Assembly: GCA_024449915.1 (NCBI GenBank)
Contig: JAMZAV010000050.1
Location: 310,001-374,000 of the forward strand
Direction of reading: 5' to 3'
DNA from: Sweltsa coloradensis
Taxonomy: Eukaryota; Arthropoda; Insecta; Plecoptera; Chloroperlidae
DNA: 64,000 bases
Below the pieces are notes generated by a model. It was not told the origin of the DNA and did no database searches. It was given only the letters and a program-made list of their open reading frames with translations. Shown here piece by piece: positions 1 to 10,125 of the stretch. Numbering within the stretch: the first letter of the stretch is position 1; each line of letters begins with the position of its first letter. A program made the position numbers and the translations under genes.

Positions 1-193
1 TGGGGGACATTTTTTTATTAATACTATTTGCATTTATTTGTACTACAACAACGTGTGACATTAAAAATAAATGCGCGAATGACAGAAAGAGCATCTGCCC
101 CATAGTGTGTGAGTAGGCCTACCAGTACCTGTAACTCTCTAATACAATAATAATAAACTAGGCCTACAATGTTCAAGTTAAATACAGTATCAA

Positions 194-1161
194 ATCCCTG
201 GTGAAAAATCTTGGCAAGATTGTATTGTAAGACCTTGTGTTTTTCTTGCCAAGATCTTGCAAGAACTTGTCAAGATCTTGTATAATCTTGACAAGATTGT
301 GGTTGGTCTATTTATGCGGTACCGGTACGCCTACTTGATGCAATTTCGATACACACTTTGCCACCTTATTAGATGTTTATCCGTGGCTTGTTAATCTAGG
401 CCCTGTGAACAAGAACATATAGCAAGTAGGCTTGCCCGCAGGCTAGGGCAAACACAGGCCTAGACCTATACGGTAGTTTTAGTAGAGATTTGTGGGCGCT
501 GCCATCTTGGCTGTGACGTCACGGAAGTGCTGCTAGAAACTCGTTTCCACCATGCAGCACTTGTGCAGCACATGTTAGCACAGCACCTTCATGGCGCCAA
601 CAAAAACAACCGTATAGTGCAAGGCATAATACTTGTAGTCAACTGTCATCTAAGCCTACTAGGCCTACCTAGGCTACAGTAGTGGTTGTAAATACTCACT
701 TAGTCTGAGGTCTGTACAAGACATGGCAACTATCTGTAGCTATTTAAATGTGTATGTGGCCTTTGCTTACGATGTAGACCAGGTCTATTATCAACTGTCT
801 ACTCTAGTTCTAAATAAACTGAAATAGTGAGACAGCACAAATGCAGGCTTACATGAACTGATGTAACTGTTAGTGATGACTGATGAGATTCAAGATGTTA
901 ACACTAGGTGGCACATTTTGACAAGATCTTGTTTATATCTTGTTTCTAACCAAGTTCTTGCAAGATCTTAACAAGAATATTCTTGCAAAGAATCTTGCAA
1001 GAAGATCTTGTTAAGAATCTTGCAAGATCTTTGCAAGAAATCTTGGCAAGATCTTGACAAGAAATAAACAAGATCTATTAATCAAGATCTTGGCAAGATC
1101 TTGACAAGATCTACTTAACACAAGATCTTACAAGATCTTGACAAGAATTTTCACCAGGGAT
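194..1161. mobile_element. DNA element with TIRs and dense AAGATCTTG subterminal repeats
   Basis: The two ends are inverted copies: ATCCCTGGTGAAAA at 194 and its reverse complement ending at 1161. Just inside each end (about 205-300 and 915-1150) the 9-10 bp palindrome CAAGATCTTG and variants (TTGGCAAGAT, TTGACAAGAT) recur many times. The centre (300-900) is unrelated single-copy-looking DNA without a coding frame. Terminal repeats with clustered short subterminal motifs are typical of non-autonomous DNA transposons, where the motifs serve as transposase binding sites. I could not identify a target-site duplication, so the superfamily is open. It lies in the MTERF3 intron upstream of the first exon in this window. 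Confidence 0.6.
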
Positions 1162-1392
1162 ATAACATCAATATATATTATAAAATCACTACAAAAACTA
1201 AACTAGCCTACAAAACAATACAACTACCGGTAACAAAAACAGAACTACAACCATTAAATTTAAAGCCAACCCTGTAGACGCAGGACACCATTGAGTATCG
1301 ACAATCCCAGGGTTAACTTGGCCTTGAAGTGTAAATTGAACATAGGCAAACTGTAAAAAACAAACATGATTTTCTAACTGATCTTGTTTCAG

Positions 1393-4300
1393 ATTCTTAG
1401 CGGATTTGGGTATTTCCACGGACCAATTGGGAAACTTCCTGACCAAGAACCCTTTAATATTTAAAGAAGAACTAGATGACCTGCAAGTGAGAATTAATTA
1501 CTTACACTCGAAGCAGTTTACACCTGACATGGTACTTCGAGTGGTGGAGCAGAATCCCTATTGGCTGATGTTCAGGTGGGCTAGGCCTCTACTTATCTAA
1601 ACTGTCCTGCTATGTAGCAACAGGTGTCACGTTGATGTCTTCTTCTTCTCTTATGCCCACATGGACATCTGTCACTCATCATATGTCTTGTGTCCTTTTG
1701 GTATTTCTTCATAGTGTCCTTTCAGTGTAGCGCATCTAAATAGATGTGCAGAGAATATGCTGACTTTCAATCACACCTATTCTATGTAGGTGCTTTGCTA
1801 GCAATTCATGTTGTCATGTTGATGTTCACCAGACGTAGATGTGGCAGCCTACTCTTAGCATCTGCACGAGTATGGCGATCTCGATCAGTGAACAGTATTC
1901 TGAACCACTAACGCCTCCCCTCTCTGATTCTCTTCAACGATTTAAGTTCACTGCATCTGTGTATCTTGCAGATTTGTTAGAGTAAATAATACATAATACT
2001 CTAAACCGTGCGCACAAGGTATAATGTGTGAATAGTTTTTAACACGCCAGCTGCCATCTGCTCGGGAGTAGGGTGTGTGGCGGACTGCTTATCCCACAGT
2101 CTGCCACAAGAGTCACTGCCTGCTAACTCCTCATTTTTTCCATTTCTCTTTCCATCCGAAAATTAGGTCCACCGTCAACCATCTATGGTGCTTTTGGAAC
2201 TGTGTAACTCTTCTCTTAAACCTTTCCCACATGTTCCACTTGTTTTTAAGTTGGCACAATGGCATAGCCTACGTATTGCGTAGTTGGTAGTTGGCATCCT
2301 CATGGTGTGCCACTCAGCCAAGCACTGTTGAGGGTGCGTTGTTGTTTTTAAAACAACACTTTTTGCTATAGGACTAGTGTAATTATATCATGGCAATACA
2401 AGCCTTAAACTAGGATCTCAACACCTTGACTGACAATCATGTTTTAATCAGTAGCCCCTACTTGCTGATTAAGTATTAAGATGGACAAGATAAGAAGTAG
2501 TGTAATCAGAAAAGAGAGAGATTGAGGTTTAAACTGGTAAGAGAACATATGAAAAAGATGGGTAGGGAGAGGATCCCAAGACGAGAGTTTGAAGAGGCAG
2601 AGGAGGGAAAAGAAAAGTAGAAGGCCAAGAAAGAAATGGGGAAGATTAATTCAAGAAGACGTCGGAACGAGATGAAGTGTGGGAGCATGTGGCAAGAGCA
2701 AAGCTTTGGGGGGACAAAAGAGAGTGTAGTAAATAGATGGAGAGGAAGGAGGAAGATAATGAGGAAGAAACACTGTCTGGCAAGCTTAGTATCTACAGTT
2801 TCATGCCCTAGACTAGGAAAACGCTAAAGTCCCGCCGCGTTGATGGATGAGCTTTTTAAAGTTTAGTTTGCGTGGGATATCTTTACTTTTGCAAGTGCTT
2901 TGTTTTGCTGCCTACGCATTGTAGGTTTGATTGATTGATTGATTGAATATTGCTTAACGTCTCATATTTATGCACTTTGGCTAATCGAGACGATGAGTGG
3001 TGATAGATGAGGATGAAGTGTGAACAGAAGGGAGGAGGGGAAACCCGGTACCGGCACGTAGCCTACTCCTTTCGAAAAGTACCAAGGGGACCAACGGCTT
3101 AACGTCCCATCCGACAGGACGGTGTAACTTTGACAGTCATATAGGTTCCTCCACTAACCCGGGCTGCCGAGCAGACGTCAAGGAGAACGAAGCCGTTACA
3201 CTAGCTTTCGAACCCTCCATCTGCTCTAACCAGCGGTATACGTGAGTTTCAGGGTAGAGCGATCACCCACTCTACCCATGACCACGCCCGATTCTGCTTA
3301 ACTTCGGTGTTCGAGTGGGAACCGGTTAAACGAGCTCGGCTAAACCGCTGGCTGCATTGTAGGTGATTGTTGTCAAGTTTCTATTGTTTCTTGTCAATTG
3401 GTATTATTTACCGTAGAAATTATATTAAAAGCTTTATTTCTATGGATTCTGGTCAACTTTTTCTTTCAAAATGTACAACATCACCATAACCTTAATGTCC
3501 ATGTATAATATGAACGTTGTAGCCCCACCCGTTTGGTCAGAATCGGCCCAAATGGCACGAAAATATCGCACAAAAAATCGAAAAAAATCGTAAAAGTACA
3601 ATATTCATGAGAAATATTTCTTCGATTGTACCCAAAAACAATACAGCTCTAAGTTCAGAGATTTCGAAGGTCCCGTCAAATTTTCATCAAGATCGGATAT
3701 GCCGTTTGCCCGGTAGAGAGCGAACAAAAAGACAAAAAAAAACAAAAAAAAAAAACACCCGAGCTAAATTTTTTGGGGGTCAGTGAAATTGAAGTCTTTG
3801 CTTCGCTCATCCAATAATGGTGGCAACTGAAAAACCACCACTCAACCCAAAATAGTTGGAACTGAGTTTAGATTATTATTATTAATGTCTGAAAAATGGA
3901 TAGGGATTTTCAATTAATTTTTATGCTATGTTTTCTATGCTTTCCCAAACTGTCAACCCTTCTCCAATCTAAACCAATTAATTTGTATGTGTTTTTTAAA
4001 GTACTCCAAGGATAGACAGGCGCTTAGGTTACTTCCAGAAAGCATTCACACTGTCCGGCGCAGAAGTACGACACCTGGCCACAAAACAATCACGCCTCAT
4101 TACATACAATATGGCCCACGTACGGGTAAGTACATTTCGTTTTGGAAAACTCTAGCATAGCGTTAGTATTGTGAATACACTGGCAGGAAAACTAACTATG
4201 TAATTCTATTTTTTATTTTTAGTTTAACTTGTATCTACATTTTATAAATGGTAGCTCCCTGCAAAAATACTATGTTCCTTAGTGAGATTCCGCTAACACG

Positions 4301-6305
4301 AACAGGTGTCTGCAAGAGAATATTGTTTGTGAATAACAAAGTATTTTTTTATTTATTAGCTCGCTACATTTGGATTCAAAGAAGAAATGGGTTTTACTGA
4401 TGCGGAGGTTAAGTGTTTGCTACTAACACGACCCAAGCTATGGATGATGAGTAAGTAAATTACATTGCTTTGTTTTGAATAGTTATCTAAGGTTGTACAT
4501 GAGTATAGGCTACAGCAGGCAGAATAGTAGAGGCTCTCTCCGGTAAGGGTAGATTGCCAAAGGATGGCAGCACCGCCGTCTGAACAGGGTCTACATGGGA
4601 AGAGTCTAACATTACGCAAATAAATCTATCTATCTAGATGGTCAACTGAGTATGACCATCGATTCAGGATAAATAAAAAGTGCATGTTCTCAAAAGCTGC
4701 CTCAGAAAATGAATACGACTTTGTGGCTAGTCAATAGTAGTCATCACAATTTTTATGAAAGTAATATTTAAAGAGGTGTGACTGTGAGACCAGTGTGCTA
4801 AGTAAAGGCAAGAGATACCATTATTATATTACCATATTAAGTATTAACATTAACATATTTCCTAATTGGTAGGCCTAGCACAAATGCGGTAAATTTAAAA
4901 TTAAGTACCAATACGGGAAGAAAACGAGACAACATGCGCTCTGGTGGTTTAGGCTGGAACTATTTTCGTAAGGATTTTAACTCATTCAGACCATAATTAA
5001 ATTGGCACAAATTAGGATATTTTAAGCTAAAAATTAACATTTTGTGATTTTTTCTGATATTTTTAGTATTTTTTTTATATTTTTCATTGTAATATTTAAG
5101 GAATTATGGGAAATTTTGGATTTCGAATAAAAGCAACGTTTGATGTTCAAATGTAAATTTTAAGTGCATTTCTAAAACTAGATTTTTTCGGAATTTTTTG
5201 CATATTTTGGATTTTCCGTATCTCAAATACTGGCAAAACTATTAATATTTTAAATTTCCGGGAAAAAAACCAAAAACACTTTTTTTGCCCGTTTTTACAC
5301 ATTTCAATTTTCAATCTGCTCTAAAAACGGTACTATTCGTCCTATCGCAATGCGGTAAAAAAAATGTGAATTTGAATTCCCCAATTTTTTTGAATTTTTT
5401 GTTGGCCAAATTGAAAAAACTTTAAGTCTAATTAAAAAAAAATCAAAATTGTTATGTCCATTATAATGGACACGTGGTCTGAATGAGTTAAAACGACACG
5501 ACTGCCATCTATGTCTATAACTTTATTGCCCAATTACACATAGGCACAATTGCACAATTAATCAAATTTGAATATATCAATCAATAGACCACAATGTTGA
5601 TGATAGGGGTGGATAAATCACGCGTTCAAACGATGTTCATTTTTTAGTAAGACCTAAAAAATATTACCGGTACGCATTTTTATTTCAAATAATTTAATTT
5701 TTCAAGAAATCCTTAAAAACGTTATAGCCACAAGCGTTTAAAGTTTAAACATTTAATTATTCCTCCTGTTGAAAATTGATAATCCAAACAGACGCTCAAG
5801 TTTGCCAATCTCTATTCTTTTAGTAGGCTTGTAAAGTGAATGCTGTGTGTTGTTCTCGACGGTATGCAGATAGGTTGTAAACTAGAGTACAATGCAAGTA
5901 ATTTGTATTAATTCTATAATGTGTCCAATACAAATACAAGTCAAATATATTTAAAGTAGTGTGCTAAGCATAAAATTGTCAAAAATTGTACAGTAATATA
6001 GTTACGGAATATTATTTTTATTTACAGATGAAATCTCCATGTTGAAAAGGTTTCACTTTGTGCATAACGAGATGAAAATCCCCCACAGTCAGATTGCGGA
6101 GCAGCCACAGGTTCTCGGCAGCCGAGAGTTCCGTACGCGACAACGCCACAGGTTTCTCGCGTTCCTCGATCGCGCCCAGTACGACCCCAAGTTGCCTGGC
6201 TATGTGTCTCTAGAAAAACTTGTCGCTGGCACCGACGCTGAATTCTGTCTTGATGTAGCAAAAGCGACAGTCGAATCGTTTAACTTGTTTTTAAAAACAG
6301 TCTAG
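1393..6305 (+). CDS. MTERF3: MTERF3, mitochondrial transcription termination factor 3 (C-terminal four exons)
   Basis: Exons at 1393-1575, 4011-4125, 4360-4450 and 6028-6305 (stop TAG 6303-6305) join in one phase-consistent frame of about 221 residues; donors are AG|GTGGG, GG|GTAAG and GA|GTAAG, and acceptors all end in AG. The protein reads as consecutive mTERF helical repeats: FLADLGISTDQLGNFLTKNP, RRLGYFQKAFTLSG, FGFKEEMGFTDAEV, FHFVHNEMKIPHSQI, then the MTERF3-specific tail with RAQYDPKLPGYVSLEKL and a final FNLFLKTV. This closely follows vertebrate MTERF3 from its mid region to the end. The family protein binds mitochondrial nucleic acid in the matrix and represses mitochondrial transcription or supports ribosome assembly. 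The N-terminal exons, including the targeting peptide, must lie upstream of the window. The long second intron is filled with repeats. The 3' end is convergent with ERGIC3, 12 bp away. Confidence 0.95.
2505..2790 (+). pseudogene. Degenerate LINE ORF2 C-terminus
   Basis: Translation in one frame gives RFKLVREHMKKMGRERIPRR followed, after a stop, by a basic stretch and a final W-rich part. This aligns with the clearer fragment at 27684-27896 ([20 protein letters not shown]), the conserved C-terminal segment of non-LTR retrotransposon reverse-transcriptase proteins. Stops and substitutions show it is dead. It sits in an MTERF3 intron. Confidence 0.5.
2830..3815. repeat. Dispersed repeat, copy 1 (interrupted by a SINE)
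   Basis: The segment starting GCGTTGATGGATGAGCT and ending near CTTTGCTTCGCTCATCCAAT is shared with 28680-29252, including the blocks CCCACCCGTTTGGTCAGAAT and GCCGTTTGCCCGGTAG and an A-rich stretch with AACAAAAAGACA. The terminal wording resembles the 3' tails of retroelements. Copy 1 differs by a 427-bp SINE insertion at 2927-3353. No coding frame is present. Confidence 0.7.
2927..3353 (-). mobile_element. 5S rRNA-derived SINE (SINE3-like) with 11-bp TSD
   Basis: Read on the minus strand, the head (3353 down to about 3240) resembles animal 5S rRNA: AACCGGTTCCCACTCGA, then CACCGAAGTTAAGCAG and TCGGGCGTGGTCA followed by GGGTGATC, which covers the internal pol III promoter region of a 5S gene. 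A body containing GATGGGACGTTAAGCCG follows, and the 3' end is GACGTTAAGCAATATTC with an (ATCA)n tail. The insertion is flanked by perfect 11-bp direct repeats GCATTGTAGGT (2916-2926 and 3354-3364). The homologous repeat at about 28760 has a single GCATTGTAGGT, i.e. the empty site. Head, tail and TSD together support a pol III-transcribed SINE mobilised by LINE machinery. Confidence 0.8.
4981..5487. mobile_element. TTAA-flanked MITE (piggyBac-type ends)
   Basis: The 13-bp inverted ends CTCATTCAGACCA (4981) and TGGTCTGAATGAG (to 5487) are each bordered by TTAA (4977-4980 and 5488-5491), the target duplication of piggyBac and Kolobok elements. The interior is AT-rich with no open frame, so it is non-autonomous. 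It lies in the MTERF3 intron between exons 4360-4450 and 6028-6305. Confidence 0.8.
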
Positions 6306-6317
6306 TAACTACTCGGG

Positions 6318-6453
6318 TTAATTAGCCTTGCCTAACTCAATCTTCTTTTGTATTGCTTTTACTGAGTGATATAACAAGGAATCGATTATTCCTGCTACTG
6401 TGAACACACCACCAATAATTGCACACACGTTTGTAGCAAAATGTCCGAAAGAT
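6318..6453 (-). CDS. ERGIC3: ERGIC3 coding exon 10 (second membrane segment and stop)
   Basis: Encodes [30 protein letters not shown] and the tail KKIELGKAN with TAA at 6320-6318. The stop lies 12 bp from the MTERF3 stop on the other strand. A TTTATT at about 6017-6022 (AATAAA on the minus strand) could serve as poly(A) signal, which would place the 3' UTR across the last MTERF3 exon. Confidence 0.93.
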
Positions 6454-9400
6454 CTGAAATAAAGAAAATATATACATACACCCATACAGTATTAATTAAT
6501 ATTATGTTATGAACTTGGAACAAGACACTTTAATGTATCCCTCATCCTATTGCCATTTACAGATATTATAGCAGCTAACTACAGTAAATAAATTACATGG
6601 TTTGTTTAAGAAAAAGGTGATTGAATAAAATGGTATAGTATGTAGTCGCATGGCAATATTCAACAAACATTCCACTTACTCAGATTCTCTGCTGAGTGTG
6701 CTTGTAAGTAATGTATGCATGTACTGTACCAGTAATTATTTATTTTTGAGAGCAGAAAACAACATATTAATATAATAAATAAATACATAGGCCTACATAC
6801 ATGTACATCCGGCATCAGAAGTTAATCAAGGACTGGGTATTGTAGATAGAACGATACCCCTTGATTTACTTCTGTTGCTGAGTGTACAAACAAACATATT
6901 ATATTCTAGTATAACATACCTGTCTTTTTCAGTGTATTTCACCATCATGGGTGCTAGTTCATAACTGAAGAACACTCCCGGCATTCCCGACTCCCCGCTA
7001 CTTATTGAGATTGTCTGCAACATAAATTTAAATATAAATTAAAATTTAACAGTTTATGCTGCCTTCAATATTATTTTGAGAACATAACATTGTAAGAGTA
7101 CAGCCTCTGCCCTTCTTATTTAGTCCCTCAGCCAGAGATTTTTTCATTTTTATTTTTAATTAATTTGCATATTGTTAAGATATCATGTTGCATAACTTTT
7201 ATTAAAGGTGGGCTGTACTCAAGGATCCGAGAATTTTCTTAAGAATGGCAATGTAAAAACGAGAATGCCGAAAACCCCATCCAAAACGGATAAGAACTCG
7301 CGAAACGACAGCGCGTTGAAGTTCTGGGGTGGCCGTCCGTGACGTCACCGCTCCCACTCACCCAGCGGTCGCAGCCCGCGGACCTCATGCTGTCTGACCG
7401 GACTGTGCTACGGGGAACAACAACATATTTCCTTTATATATGTTTGGGCGTTATAGGGGTAGCTGTGCGAAGTGACCATCCTTCTAATTCAATGTAAAAC
7501 GTGTGTACATAGCCTACTGTAGTTATATTGAAGCGTTTTTTTTAAAATTATTATTCTTATTGACTAAATGCCAGGCGGCAGTGTTGTGATTTTGTGCTAA
7601 AACGTATTATTGTGTATTGTATTGCTAGATAACCCCATGATTATGAACATAAACACGCGTCAATATGACTATATGTTGTGTATTCGGGTGCAGTTATCAG
7701 CCAGGAAAATCAGTGATCGTCGATGGAAAGAAAGTTAGTTTTCAGTTTCCAAATCGTGATAGATCGCCGATTCGTCATAAATCTTGCTTGAAGAAAATTA
7801 ATTGCGTGGGGTTTACACCTAGTAAATATTCAGTTGTGTGCTTCCAACTTTTCTGACGAAGACTTTGAAATATCATCTAATTTATAAAAAAAAAAATCAG
7901 TTTGGCATGCCGCATATTAGGCTCAATTTCGAATCCCGTGTTAAAAAAGGATTCAAAACCGTCAATAAAATTAAAAGGGGGAGATTCATCGTTTCAACAT
8001 GTCACGATGCTGTCACAGAAAGCGAGAGTTTTGAAACAGAGTTACAATGTATTTATTATTAGTATTGTAGTTGGTAGTTATTAGTATTGTATAGCCCGAG
8101 ATAGAAATTCATGTCGGCACAACTGTGTTGAACGAGAATTCCATCCTGCCGGAAATAGGAATTCAACGTGAATTAATCGGTTATGACTGTCGTTGATAGA
8201 CAATCGAAGATGACTCCTATGTGGATAATGATAAAGATGTGGATATCTTCATAGTGTTCTTCCTCAGAGTGCATTACTGCATGACGACTATGTGTCATCT
8301 AGTTACGACGACGTACCATCTAGTGATGACGACTTGTTATCTAGTGATGTCAACGTTCCTAGTTTCATTGTATCACTCATGCATTTCAAAGCAAATCAAA
8401 GCGTAACGCAAGACTGAATACTCCAATTTACATCTTCCCCATTTCCGTTTCCCCACCCACGCAGAAAGAGTTAGTAATGAAATCAACAACTTTCATACAC
8501 TGTATAACATGACGTGTATATATTAGTTTATTGGTGCAATATATCTTTCAACTGTCCAAAATGATTGGTCACTGTTAATGGGGGTTAAGGGGTTGGGGGC
8601 TCAACAATGACCGTTTTACACAATAAGACACCAAAGTTATTTTCTCGAGTCTTCTGTACTGCATCATAAACTTTCACCACGCAGTCAGTACTATAGTGTT
8701 TTGTGAGTGTGGTGGCCGTTATTCAACCCTATCATTTTGAGCGTCGACGTTTTGATAGAAGGGAGAATAAACCAAAAAAATCACTTATAGGCAGATCAGG
8801 GAATATTGATTGGTGTAATTGTGGGGAGTGCGTAATAACGTTGATTGACGAAACTAGTGTGTATTCACTGTGTTGCAGTGACAGTAAAGTAATAAGGGAA
8901 CATCGGGGCAGTGCTGACTGTATCACAGAACATATTATTTTTTTAAAGTGTCGTGTTAAATCTTGATACACTGAAGACAGCAAATCACTTATTAGCTTTG
9001 CATGCGCCTGATAGCCAATTAGTAATTCTAAACGAATCATTTCATAATACATAATATCGCTACGTTGCTCACCAACAATTTGTTTACTGGATGAATTCGT
9101 GGTCAACATTTGGCAAAAAGAAAAGGAAGGTTATTGGGACACCCATCGTGTGTTGTGAACTGTATTCGCGCGAAAGGTACCCAGAATCAACAGGGTTCTA
9201 CCCTTCTACGTTGGTTTTAAAGCAGCTGACGGTTACGAGCCTGAGTATTTTGAATAACTTCTTCATTGGTGAGTTAATTGAGTTTATTATTTTGTTATTA
9301 TGGTTGTTATTTAGTATTACTATTATTGGGGTAGTGAGTCCGGCGAAAGCACGGGCTTGAGCCATGCACGCATGGTGTGTAGTTGGCTGCAGCCAGCGAC

Positions 9401-10040
9401 CCGCGGCCGTCGAGACTAGGGAGCGGTGACGTAGGCACCCCCACCCCTCCAACTTTGAGGAGGGCTAGCTCTTGAACGGCTCGTGCGTTTGAGCTCGGGT
9501 TTTTACTAGGGTTATCGAAATCGTGTCAAAAATGTGTTTAATACATAAAAACGCGTTTTTGAAATTTACCCCACTTTAACTACAGCCCACCTTTAATTTA
9601 GGGTTAATTTGTATATGCATACAAATTAACAAGGTACAAGAAATCAGGGTAAACTAGCTGGTTATCCAGGAGAGTAGGGAACCAGGCGTGGAGAAATGTT
9701 TTCACCCTAGTTAGTAGGGGTAACAAAGGGTAGTGTCGCTTGCTACAGTGCGTTCCACCTAGAGATTGCAGTGCCATTCTTGCACGCAACTTTCTTACCC
9801 CGCCACGAGCTTCCCCCACCATCCGGCCGCTCGTGTGTTGCAGCGGTCGGTTGGAATTTCTACCTGACAAGATTTCCTCTATTGATAACGGCTTAACTCC
9901 AGTAGCACACTAAAAAAACAACAGATTCAAAATTTTGCTGCTTTTAATAATATATTTGGACTACTGAGTAAAAATAAACACGTTTCTATTTTTAAATCAT
10001 CAAAATCGACCAAATACTTCTGAAGTGAGGAACACTCGCG

Positions 10041-10125
<85 letters not shown>

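Larger units (their letters stand above)
7206..9592 (+). mobile_element. Kolobok-like DNA transposon (TTAA target, THAP plus P2X7-like domains)
   Basis: The ends are 12-bp perfect inverted repeats AGGTGGGCTGTA (7206) and TACAGCCCACCT (to 9592), each flanked by TTAA (7202-7205, 9593-9596). The interior carries a broken THAP-like zinc finger (from 7665) and a broken cysteine-rich P2X7-like domain (8703-9257). TTAA duplications with a THAP-bearing protein are the hallmark of the Kolobok superfamily; piggyBac also uses TTAA but lacks THAP. The coding parts contain frameshifts, so this copy is probably inactive. It lies in the ERGIC3 intron between exons 8 and 9. Confidence 0.75.

Noticed and set aside
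7206..9592. piggyBac assignment for the TTAA-flanked element
   Set aside because: TTAA alone would allow it, but the THAP-like domain is a Kolobok feature and no piggyBac catalytic core is seen.
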